A stretch of 64,000 bases of DNA from Burkholderia metallica (GTDB lineage Bacteria > Pseudomonadota > Gammaproteobacteria > Burkholderiales > Burkholderiaceae). The stretch spans positions 186,001 through 250,000 of the forward strand of contig NZ_CADFDB010000007.1 in assembly GCF_902832845.1 (NCBI RefSeq), read 5' to 3'. Shown in pieces: positions 1 to 10,500 of this stretch (its first letter is position 1; every line of letters begins with the position of its first letter). The position numbers and the translations under genes are program-made. A model generated the notes under the pieces. It saw nothing but the letters and a program-made list of their open reading frames with translations, was not told where the DNA came from and ran no database searches.

Positions 1-3000
1 GAACGCGGCGCTCACGCGACCGTCCGGATGCTCGACGACGTCCAGCTCCAGCGTGAACACGACGCGGTGGCGCACGTCGTCGAATCCGGCCAGCGACAGG
101 CCGGCCCAGTCGCGGGCGGCGGCGCCGGTCGGGCGCAGGTAGTTGAACATCACCTGGAACAGCGGATTGGCCTGCGCGGCGCGCGGCGCGCGCAGCGCCG
201 CGACGACGTCCGCGAACGGCACGTCGGCGTGCGCATAGGCGGCCAGCGCCGTGTCGCGCACGTGCGCGAGCACGTCCGCGCGACGCGCGGCCGGGTCGAT
301 CCGCGTGCGCACGACGACCGAATTGATGAAGAGGCCGAGCGCATCGCGGGCCGCGTCGCCCGTCAGCTCGCGCGTCGACGCGAGCACGCCGACCGGCTGG
401 TCGGCCGCCCCCGTCGTGCGAAACAGCGCGGTGTTGAGCGCCGCGTGCAGCAGCATCGGCAGCGTTGCATGCGCGGCCGACGCCGTGTCGCGTGCCGCAC
501 GGACCAGCGCGCCGTCGAATTCGAACGCGATGCGCGCCGCGCGCCATTGCGGGACGGCCGGCGCATCGGCGCGCAGCGGCAGCACGCGCGCCGGCAGGTC
601 GGCCAGCGCGTCGCGCCAGTACGCGACGCGGGCCGAATGGCACGGCGCGGGCAGCACGATCGGCCGGACGGCTGCGTCGGCCGGTGCGGCGCCGCCCTGC
701 ACGCGAGCGACGTAGCACGCGCGAACCGCGTCGAGCCACAGCTCGATCGATTCGCCGTCCGACACGATGTGATGGATCGTCACCGACAGCACGTGATCGT
801 CAGCGCCGAGCCGCAGCACGCGCGCACGCCACAGCGGCGCATCGGCCGCGAGGTCGAACGGCGCGAGCGCGTCTTCGTCGGTCAGCGCCGCCGCCCGTGC
901 GAGCGCATCGGCATGCGCCGACAGGTCGATCACCGGCAGGTCGACGGCTACGTTCGCGTCGATCCGCTGGCCCGGCAGTGCGCCGTCACGCGCGACGAGC
1001 CGCGCGCGCAGCGCCGGATGCACGGCCGCGACCTCCGAAAACGCGGCACGCAGCGCGTCGACGTCGAGCGGGCCGCGCACGCGCAGCGCGACCGGAATGT
1101 TGTACGCGGCGCTGTCCGGCTGCGCGCGCCACAGGAACCACAGGCCGAGCTGCGCGGGCGACAGCGGCCACACGCCGTGTGCGTCCGGTCTGGCCACCGC
1201 GACGCCGGGCGCCGCGGCACCGGCATGCGCGGCGCGCGGTGCATCGGCCACCTGCTGCGCGTACTGCGCGAGCACCGGCGCTTCGAACAGCGCACGCACC
1301 GGCACGTCGCGGCCGAGCCGTTCGGCCACGCGCGTCGCGACGCGCACGGCGGCGAGCGAATGGCCGCCGAGATCGAAGAAGTGATCGCCGCGGCCCACCC
1401 GTTCGAGATTCAGCACGTCGCACCAGATCGCCGCGAGCGCGGCTTCGTCGCCGTCGTGCGGCGCTTCGTACGTGCGTTCGACCCGCACCGGCGCCGGCAG
1501 CCGCGCACGGTCGACCTTGCTGTTCGCGTTGCGCGGCAGCGCGTCGAGCACGATCAGTTGCGCGGGCACCATGTAATCGGGCAGCGTGCGGCGCAGGTGC
1601 GCGTCGAGCGTCGCGGCTTCGACGGGTTGCGCGGCCGCCTGCGCATCGGCCGTCAGCTCGACGTACGCGACGAGCTGCGCGAGCGCGCCCTGCCCGTGCA
1701 CGACCGCGCACGCTTCGCGCACCGCGTCGTGCGCGGCGAGCTGGGCCTCGATCTCGCCGAGTTCGATGCGCAGCCCACGCAGTTTCACCTGATGGTCGAC
1801 GCGGCCGATGAAGTCGAACACGCCGTCCGCGCGGCGCCGCACGAGGTCGCCCGTGCGGTACAGCCGCGCGCCCGGCGCGCCGTACGGATCGGGCACGAAG
1901 CGCTCGGCCGTCAGCGCCGGACGGTCGAGATAGCCGCGCGCGACGCCGATCCCCTCGCCGCCCAGGTACAGCTCGCCGATCACGCCGACCGGCAGCGGAT
2001 GCAGCCGCGCGTCGAGCACGTGCGCGGTGCGCGCGCCGACCAGCGTGCCGATCGGCAGGTACGCGGCGTCGCCGAGCTTCGCGAGGTCGTCGCCGGGCCG
2101 GAACATCCACAGCGTCGGCGTGATGACCGTTTCGGTCGGGCCGTAGCCGTTCACCACGCGCACGTTCGGCAGCGCGCGGCGCAGCATCGCGAATGCCTCG
2201 CGCGACGTCGCCTCGCCGCCGACGGTCAGCGAACGCAGCGTCGGCGGCGCGCCGTGCGCGAGCGCCCATTCGGCGAGCTGCGCCGCGCAGCCGGGCGGCA
2301 CGTAGGTCATCGTCACGCCGTCGCGGACCATCATCGCGCAGGTCTGCGCCGGCGGCCACAGCACGTCGGCCGTCACCGATACGGCGGCGCCCGACATGTA
2401 CTGCGAAAACCAGCCCTCGTGCGCGCCGTCGAAGTTGACCGACTGGAACAGCAGGAACACGTCGTTCTCGCCCGCGCCGTAGCGCTCGGCGATCGCCGCG
2501 CAGTGCAGCGCGAACGACGCATGGTCGACGATCACGCCCTTCGGCTTGCCGGTCGAGCCGGACGTGTAGATCGCATAGGCCGCGTGGCCCGGCAGCACGT
2601 CGGGCAGCGCGACCTCGACGGCCGGGTCGAGCGCATCGATTGCGTCGGCGCGCCACACGCGCAGCGCCGGCAGGTCGGGCAGCGACGCGGCGCTCGCGCC
2701 GTCGGTCAGCACGTGCGCGATGTTCGCGTCGCCGACGATCTGCGCGAGCCGTTCGCGCGGGTGCGCGGGATCGAGCGGCACGAACGCGGCGCCCGACTTC
2801 AGCACCGCGATCAGCGCGACGAGCAGGTCGACCGAGCGCTGCAGCGCGACGCCCACGCGCATCTCGGGCCGCACGCCGGCCGCCACCAGATGACGCGCGA
2901 GGCGCGCCGCACGCGCGTCGACTTCGCCGCGCGTGAACGCGCGATCGATGTCGGCCACGCCGCGTGCGTCGGGCCGTGCCCGCGCGTGCGCCGCGATGCG

Positions 3001-4545
3001 GGCATGCACGGGCACGAACGGTTCGGCGTCGGTCGCGCCGGCCGGCGCGTTCCACGCGAAGAGCTGCGCGCGCTCGTGCGCGGGCAGCCAGTCGAGATCG
3101 CCGACCGGCAGCTCGGGGCGTGCGAGTGCATCGCCGAGCAGCGTGACGAAGCGCGCGGCGAGCCGCGCGATCGCGTCCGCGTCGAACAGGTCGAGCGCGT
3201 AGATGAAGGCCGCGTCGAACGTGCCGTCCGGCGTCGCTTCGACGGACAGCGTCAGGTCGAATTTCGCGGACGGTGTGCCCGACGGCAGCAACGCGGCCGC
3301 CGCCGCGCCGAGCGCCGGCAGCGCGCGGCGCTCGCCGTACGCGGCCATCACCTGGAACAGCGGATGGTGGCTCGCGCTGCGCGGCACGCCGAGTGCGTCG
3401 ACCACCTGCTCGAACGGCACGTCCTGGTGCATCTGTGCATCGACGAGCGCGCGCTGCGTACGCGCGACCAGCGACGAGAAATCGCCGTGCGCGGGCACGT
3501 CGACGTCGATCGCCAGCGTGTTGACGAAGAAGCCGATCAGGCCGGCGACTTCCGCGCGCTCGCGGTTCGCGGCCGGCACGCCGACGCAGATCCGTGCATC
3601 GCCGGTCGCGCGCGCCAGCAGCGCATCGAGCGCGGCCAGCAGCACCGCGAACGGCGTGGCGCCCGATGCGGCCGCGAAGGCGCGCAGTTGCGCACCGATG
3701 CGCGCGTCGAGCGAAAACACGTGACGTGCGCCGCGCGCACTGCGGCGTGCGGGCCGCGCGGCCGCGCCCGGCAGCGTCAGCACACCGCGCTGCGGATCGA
3801 GCCGCTCGCGCCAGAACGCGAGCTGGCGGTCGCGCTCGCCGGCGTCGAGCCAGCGGCGCTGCCACAGCGCGTAGTCGGCGTACTGGATCGGCAGCGGCGC
3901 GAGCGGCACCGGCCGATCGGACGCATACGCGCGATAGAACGCCGCGAGTTCCTCGAGCATCACGCCCGACGACCAGCCGTCCGACACGATGTGGTGCACG
4001 GTCAGCGCGAGCCAGTGATGCGTCGCATCGAAGCGCACCAGGTGAGCCCGCACGAGCGGCGCGACGCCGAGATCGAACGGTTCGGCTTCGTCGGCCGTCG
4101 CGACGGCTTGCGCGCGCGCCGCGCGCTGCGCGTCCGGCAGCGCTTCGAGGTCGGTTTCACGCCACGGGCAGCGCAACGGTGCGTGGATGGTCTGCGCGAC
4201 GCCGTCCGATGCTTCGTCAAAGGTCGTGCGCAGCGCTTCGTGGCGCGCGATCAGCGCGTCGCACGCGAGACGCAGCGCATGCGCGTCGAGCGGGCCCGTC
4301 AGCGCGAGGCGCTCGGTGATGTGATATGCATCCGGCGCATCGATCAGCCGTGCATGCAGCCACAGCCGCGTCTGCGCGAACGACGCCGGTACGCGGTCGC
4401 TGCGCGGCGTGCGCGGCGGGATCGGCAGCACGCGAAAGTCGATGCCGGCCGCGCCGAGCTTGTCGATGAAGACCGCGCGCTGCGCGTCGGGCAGTTGCGC
4501 GAAACGCGTCGCGAGCGCGAGCCAGTCGGGTTGAACCTTCGTCAT
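1..4545 (-). CDS. orbJ: Ornibactin non-ribosomal peptide synthetase OrbJ (3' end outside window)
   Basis: Adds the last residue of ornibactin and probably joins it to putrescine. The frame is open from the ATG at 4545 to base 1, so only the first 1515 residues are visible. Domains: condensation with HHIVSDGW at residue 184; adenylation with the YTSGSTGKPKG loop near 660; carrier domain LGGHSL with the phosphopantetheine Ser at about 1063; and a second condensation domain with HHIVSDG at 1258, nearly complete at the edge. The adenylation pocket residues read D-G-E-Y-T-G-G-I-T in the usual code order, close to the first adenylation domain of OrbI, which suggests an N5-modified ornithine. A terminal condensation domain instead of a thioesterase fits release by an amine, known for ornibactin to be putrescine. 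The start lies 9 bases after the orbI stop, and its Shine-Dalgarno TAAGGA includes the orbI stop codon, so translation is probably coupled. Confidence 0.93.
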   Translation of the reverse strand, partial: MTKVQPDWLALATRFAQLPDAQRAVFIDKLGAAGIDFRVLPIPPRTPRSDRVPASFAQTRLWLHARLIDAPDAYHITERLALTGPLDAHALRLACDALIARHEALRTTFDEASDGVAQTIHAPLRCPWRETDLEALPDAQRAARAQAVATADEAEPFDLGVAPLVRAHLVRFDATHHWLALTVHHIVSDGWSSGVMLEELAAFYRAYASDRPVPLAPLPIQYADYALWQRRWLDAGERDRQLAFWRERLDPQRGVLTLPGAAARPARRSARGARHVFSLDARIGAQLRAFAAASGATPFAVLLAALDALLARATGDARICVGVPAANRERAEVAGLIGFFVNTLAIDVDVPAHGDFSSLVARTQRALVDAQMHQDVPFEQVVDALGVPRSASHHPLFQVMAAYGERRALPALGAAAAALLPSGTPSAKFDLTLSVEATPDGTFDAAFIYALDLFDADAIARLAARFVTLLGDALARPELPVGDLDWLPAHERAQLFAWNAPAGATDAEPFVPVHARIAAHARARPDARGVADIDRAFTRGEVDARAARLARHLVAAGVRPEMRVGVALQRSVDLLVALIAVLKSGAAFVPLDPAHPRERLAQIVGDANIAHVLTDGASAASLPDLPALRVWRADAIDALDPAVEVALPDVLPGHAAYAIYTSGSTGKPKGVIVDHASFALHCAAIAERYGAGENDVFLLFQSVNFDGAHEGWFSQYMSGAAVSVTADVLWPPAQTCAMMVRDGVTMTYVPPGCAAQLAEWALAHGAPPTLRSLTVGGEATSREAFAMLRRALPNVRVVNGYGPTETVITPTLWMFRPGDDLAKLGDAAYLPIGTLVGARTAHVLDARLHPLPVGVIGELYLGGEGIGVARGYLDRPALTAERFVPDPYGAPGARLYRTGDLVRRRADGVFDFIGRVDHQVKLRGLRIELGEIEAQLAAHDAVREACAVVHGQGALAQLVAYVELTADAQAAAQPVEAATLDAHLRRTLPDYMVPAQLIVLDALPRNANSKVDRARLPAPVRVERTYEAPHDGDEAALAAIWCDVLNLERVGRGDHFFDLGGHSLAAVRVATRVAERLGRDVPVRALFEAPVLAQYAQQVADAPRAAHAGAAAPGVAVARPDAHGVWPLSPAQLGLWFLWRAQPDSAAYNIPVALRVRGPLDVDALRAAFSEVAAVHPALRARLVARDGALPGQRIDANVAVDLPVIDLSAHADALARAAALTDEDALAPFDLAADAPLWRARVLRLGADDHVLSVTIHHIVSDGESIELWLDAVRACYVARVQGGAAPADAAVRPIVLPAPCHSARVAYWRDALADLPARVLPLRADAPAVPQWRAARIAFEFDGALVRAARDTASAAHATLPMLLHAALNTALFRTTGAADQPVGVLASTRELTGDAARDALGLFINSVVVRTRIDPAARRADVLAHVRDTALAAYAHADVPFADVVAALRAPRAAQANPLFQVMFNYLRPTGAAARDWAGLSLAGFDDVRHRVVFTLELDVVEHPDGRVSAAF

Positions 4546-4554
4546 CCGTCGTCC

Positions 4555-7500
4555 TTATTGGGTTTCCAGTTCGCCGAGCAGCGCGTCGATCGCGCTCGCC
4601 GCATCGGTCGCGCCGCGTGCCGCGCAGGCCGCGTCGATCGCCTGCGCGCAGCGCGCCAGCGTGCGCGTGTCGAACAGCGTGCGCAGCGGCAGCGCGAGCC
4701 CCCAGTGCAGGTTCGCCTGCGCGTGGGCCTGCGTCGCGAGCAGCGAATGGCCGCCGAGCAGGAAGAAATCGCCGTCGCGGCCGATCGCGTCCACGTGCAG
4801 CACGCGCTGCCAGATGTCGGCGAGGGCGCGCTCCGTGTCGGTCGCGAGTTCGACTTCGGCGGCCGCTTCGCGCACCGGCGCGGGCAGCGCATGGCGGTCG
4901 CATTTGCCGTTCGGCGTGACGGGCAACGCATCGAGTTCGATCAGCTGCGACGGCACCATGTAGGCCGGCAACTGCGCGCGCAGCGCGTCGAGCAGCGCCG
5001 TACGGTCGAGCGGGCCCGCGTCGCCGCGGGCGACGTAGCCGATCAGTTGCTCGTCGCGCACGATCACGACCGCATCGTTCACGCCGGGCGCCGCGCGCAG
5101 CAGCGCCTCGATCTCGCCCGGCTCGATGCGCTGGCCGCGCAGCTTCACCTGCGTGTCGACGCGGCCGAGGTAGTCGAGCGCGCCGTCGGCGCGCCGGCGC
5201 GCGAGGTCGCCGGTGCGGTACATGCGCGCGCCCGGCACGAACGGATCGGGCACGAAACGCTCGGCGGTCAACGCCGGACGGCCGAGATAGCCGCGCGCGA
5301 GGCCCGCGCCCGCGAGATACAGTTCGCCGGTCGCGCCGGCCGGCACCGGCTGCCATGCGGCGTCGAGCACGTGCAGTCGCAGGTTCGCGATCGGATGGCC
5401 GATCGGCACGGCGACCGCGTTCGCGTCGTCGGGGCCGCAGGTCCAGTGCGACACGTCGATCGCGGCCTCGGTCGGCCCGTACAGGTTCACGAGCGTCGCG
5501 TTCGGCAGCAGCCGCGCCACCTTCGCGACGAGTTCGGGCGCGAGCGCTTCCCCGCTCGCGACGATCAGGCGCACGCTGTCGCATTGCGCCGCGGCCGAGA
5601 AATCGTCGAGATATGCGGCGAACGCGGCTAGCATCGACGGCACGAAATGCAGCACCGTCACGCCGTGCGCATGGATCGCGGCCGCGAGACGCGCCGGATC
5701 GCGATGGTCGCCGGGCGCGGCGATCGCGAGCTTCGCGCCGATCGCGAGCGGCCACACGAATTCCCACACCGACACGTCGAAGCCGAACGGCGTTTTGTGC
5801 AGCACGACGTCGTCGCGCGTCAGCCGGTACGCGTGCTGCATCCACGCGATGCGGTTCGCGAGCGCGCCGTGCGTGTTGCCGGCGCCCTTCGGCTTGCCGG
5901 TCGAGCCGGACGTGTAGATCAGGTACGCGAGCCGGGCGTCGTCGATCGAGTCGGCAGCGGCTGCTGCGGCGCCGGCTTGATCGGCTTCTTCGGCGAGCAG
6001 GTCCGCCACCGTCAGCAACTGCGTCGTCGAATCGTCGCCGAGCGCGGCCTCGACCTGCGCGCGCAGATGGGCCTGAGTGATCGCGACAGCCGGGCGCGCA
6101 TCGCGCAGCAGGTACGCGATGCGCTCGGCGGGATAGTCGGGATCGACCGGCAGGTAAGCCGCACCGGCCTTCAGCACGCCGACGAGCGCCATCACCATGT
6201 CGAACGAGCGCTCGACGCACAGCGCGACCGGCGTGTCGGGCTGCACGCCGCGGCGGCGCAGCGCGGCCGCGATGCGCGACGTGCTGACGTCGAGCTCGCG
6301 ATAGGTCGCGCGGTGTACACCGCCGTGGACATCCGCGTATTCGAGCGCGATCGCGTCGGGCGTCGCCTGTGCCGCATCGGCGAATTGAAGGTGCAGCGGC
6401 TGCCGTTGCGACGCCGGCCATGCACGCGCCGTGTCCTGCGCGAGCGCGAGTGCGTTACGGGTTGCGTCGTCGGCGATCGACAGCGTGCCGAGCCGCGCAT
6501 CCGGCGTGCGGGCCAGCGCGTCGAGCGCACACGCGAACGCGCGGTGCCAGGTTTCGACCTGGCGCGCATCGATGCGCGCGGTGTCGTAGCCGTAGTCAAT
6601 CGTCAGTTCGGCGCCGCTCTCGATCACGAGCGTCAGCGCGAAATCGGTCGATTCGATGCTGCGTACGCCGCTCAACGCCAGCGCGCGCGGATCGGCGTCG
6701 TGTGCCGTGTCGTCGACCGGGTAGTTCTCGAACACGACCAGCGTGTCGAACAACGCGCCGCCCGCGCCGCGCGCCCAGCGCTGGATGTCGGCAAGCGGCG
6801 TGTGCGCGTGCTCGGCCGCCGCCGCGTTTTCGCGTTGCAGCGTCTGCAGCCAGTCGGCCGCGCGTTGCTGCGGCGCCGGCGCGGTGATCACCGGCAGCGT
6901 GTTGATGAAGAGGCCCAGCACCGAGTCGACGTCCGCGAGCGCGTCGGGACGGCCCGCGACGGTCGCGCCGAATGCGACGGCCGACTGGTGCGTCATCCGC
7001 TGCAGCGCGAGCGCCCACGCGCCCTGCACCAGCGTGTTGACGGTCAGCTTCAACGCGCGCGCCGTCTGCGCGACCCGCATGGTCGTGTCGGCGTCGAGCG
7101 TCGCGCGCCACGTGAGCATGTCGGCCTCCGCGCGGTCGGCCGTCCGCTCCGCGATCAGCGTCGGCGCGTCGAGTCGCGCGAGGCGCGCGGTCCAGAAACG
7201 TTCGTCGGCTTCGCGATCGCGCGTGCCGAGCCAGGCGATGAAGTCGCGATAGCGCAGCGCCGGGCGGCTCGCGAACGGCGACACGGCGTCCGGGTCGCGA
7301 TAGTCGCGCAGCACGTCGGCGAGCAGGCGCGCGGTGCTCCAGCCGTCGAGCAGCACGTGGTGACGCGTCCAGACGACGCGCCATGCGTCGTCGGTCACGC
7401 GGATCAGCGTGAGCCGCATCAGCGGCGGCTCGCGCCAGTCGAAACCGCGCGCGCGGTCGGCGGCGAGCCACGCGTCGAAATCGGCGTCGAGCGTGTCGCC

Positions 7501-10500
7501 GCGCGTGCGCCAGTCGAGCCGTTCGACCGGCATCCGGGCGTGGCGATGCACGCACTGCAGCGGCGCGGCTTCGTCCGGCATCACGCTCGTGCGCAGGATG
7601 TCGTGGCGCGCGATCGACGCGTCGAACGCGGCGGCGAGCCGGTCGACGTCGAGCGCGGCCGCGGTCGCGGTCGCGACGAGCTGGTTCACGTAGCTGGCAT
7701 GGCCGGGGGCGAACAGCGCATGGAACAGGATGCCCTGCTGCATCGACGACAGCGGATACACGTCGTCGATCGTGCGCCAGTCGAGCGGCGCGCGTTCGAT
7801 CGCGGCCTGCGTGAGACCGGCGGCCTGCGCGAGCGGGAAATCGCCGGGCGTCGCGCCGCCGCCGCGATGCGCGACACGCGACGCGCAGGCGTCGACGAGC
7901 TCGCGCAGCGCCGCCGCGAAGCGTTCGGCGAACGCGTCGACCGTCGCACGCTCGAATTGCGGTGCGCCGTAGACCCAGTGCACTTTCAGCGTGCGCGCGC
8001 CGTCGCGATCCGTATCGAGGTACGCGTGGATCGCGAGCGTATTGCCGAGCGGCCCTTGCGGGTCGCGCTCGACGCCGGTGCCGCCGAAACGCGGCACGAG
8101 CGTCGCGTCGCGCGGTGCGTCGAACTGGCCGAGATAATTGAACGTGACGCGCGGACGCGGCACGGCGGCCAGCGCCGCGCGCGTCGCCGCATCGCCGTAG
8201 TGCGCGAGCACGCCGAAGCCGAGCCCCTTGTGCGGCACCGCGCGCAATGCGTCCTTGACCGCGTACAGCGTGTCGCGCGCGGTGTCCGCGACCGGCAGCG
8301 TCACCGGGTAATGGCTCGTCAGCCAGCCGATCGTGCGGCTCGCGTCGGCATCGTCGAACAGCGCCTCGCGGCCGTGCCCTTCCAGCTCGACCCGGCACGC
8401 CGCGGCCCCGCTCGTGCCGGCCAGCGCCAGCGCGAGCGCCGCGGCCAGCAGTTCGATCGTCTGCGTGCGATAGGCCGCATGCGCATCGGTCAGCGCCGCG
8501 CGGGTCAATGCCGCGTCGATCGTCTGCACGACGACGGCCGCATCGGCGTTCGTCGCCGTTGCATCGGGGTGATCGGGCACGACGTCGTCGCCCTGCGCCA
8601 TGCCGGCCCAGTACGCACGCTCGGCCGCGAACGGCGAGGCCGGATCCGTCGCCGCACGCGCGAGCCGCGCCGCCCATGCGTCGGCGCGCATGCCCGGCTG
8701 CGACAGCCGCGCCGGCGTACGTTCGCACGCGGCGCGGTACGCCGTGTCCAGGTCGTCGAGCAGGATGCGCCACGACACGCCGTCGACGATCGCATGGTGA
8801 ATCGCGACATAGAGTTGCGTCGAGCCGTCCGGCAGGCGCGCCGCGCATGCGCATGCGAGCGGCCCGCGGCCGAGGTCGAGACGGCGCTGCAGCGCGTCGA
8901 AGCGCGCGAGCGCATCGGCTTCGTCGCGCGCGGCGACTTCGACGAACGGCAGCGCGTCGTACGGCTTCGCGGCCTCGCTGGCGTGCCACGTGCCGTCCGC
9001 GCCGCGCGCGAAGCGCTGACGGAATGCGTCGTGATGCGTGAGCAACGTGTCGAAGGCACGCGCGAATGCGTCGGCGTCGAACGGCCCGCGTACGTCGAAC
9101 GCGACCGACTGGTTCCAGTGCCCCGGATGCGGGATGTCCAGCGCGAAGAAGCGCTGCTGCGCGGGTGTCAGGACCTGTGCCGTCACCGGCGCGCCGGCCG
9201 TAGCCGCCACCGCGGGCTGCGCGACGGCCGCCGCCACGTCTTCGGTCTTCGCGATGCGCGCGAGTTCGGCGACCGTCGGCCCGTCGAACAGCTGCTTCGG
9301 CGTGAAGCGCACGCCGCGCTTGCGCGCGCGGGCGATCACCTGGAGCACGAGGATCGAATCGCCGCCGAGCTCGAAGAAGTTGTCGTCGCGGCCGACCTGC
9401 GGCGCCTTCAGCACGGCCTGCCAGACTTCGGCGAGCACCGTTTCGACCGTGCCCTGCGGCGCATTCCCGCCCGCACTCGCAACCGGCGCGGCCGCCAGGT
9501 CACGCAGCGCGGCGCGATCGATCTTGCCGTTGGCGGTCACCGGCAGGCGCGCGAGCGCGACGAACTGCGCGGGCACCATGTAGTCGGGCAGCTTCGCGAC
9601 AAGCGCCGCACGCAGCGCGGCCTCGTCGAAGTGCGCGCCGTCGCGCATCACGACGAACGTCGCGAGCCGCACGCGGCCGTCGTGTTCGATCGCGAGCGTT
9701 TCGGCCTGCGCGACCGGGCCGGCCGCCCGCACCGCCGCGCTCACCTCGCCCGGCTCGACGCGGTAGCCGCGAATCTTCACCTGATCGTCGATCCGGCCGA
9801 GGAACGCGAGGCGGCCGTCCGCGCGCAACCGCACGCGGTCGCCGGTGCGATACAGCCGCGCGCCGCGCGCGAACGGATCGGGGACGAAACGCTCGGCGGT
9901 CTGCGCCGGGCGCCCGAGATAGCCGCGCGCGACGCCGGGCCCGCCCAGATACAGCTCGCCCGTGGCGCCGGCCGGCACGCATGCGCCGAACGCGTCGAGC
10001 ACCAGCGCGCGCGCATTCGGCAGCGGCAGGCCGAGCGGCACGCCGCTCGCGGGGTCGCGCGCGTCGGCGGCAATCGACGCCGTGTCGCACGCGATCGCGC
10101 CCACCGTCGCTTCGGTCGGCCCGTAGTGGTTGATCACGCGGCAGGCCGGCGCCAGCGCGGCCACGCGCGCGACGAGCGCCCACGTGAGCGTTTCGCCGCC
10201 CGTGACGAGCGCATGGCGCGGCAGCACGTCGGCCGGCACCCGTGCGTCGAGCAGCGCCTGCAGGTGGCTCGGCACGATCTTCAGCACGCCGACGTCGCGG
10301 CGGCGCATTTCGTCCGCGAACAGGTCGGGATCGAACGCGCACGCGGCCGGCAGCAGGTGCAGCGTGCGGCCCGCGCACAGTGCGCCGAACAACGTCGTGT
10401 GGCCGAGGTCGGCCGCCACCGTCGACACCATCGCGAATGATGCGTCCGGTGCGAAAGCGAGTTCGTCGAGCATCCCCTGCACGTAGTCGGCAAGCGCGCC

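Noticed and set aside
986-3865. Minus-strand frame of 959 codons inside orbJ
   Set aside because: Wrong frame of orbJ; nearly all Arg, Ala and Gly, while the frame from 4545 shows all NRPS motifs.
28-10440. Very long plus-strand open frames (28-5631 and 5647-10440) opposite orbI and orbJ
   Set aside because: Extremely Arg/Ala-rich, no domain, no Shine-Dalgarno; they mirror the GC-rich codons of the real minus-strand NRPS genes.
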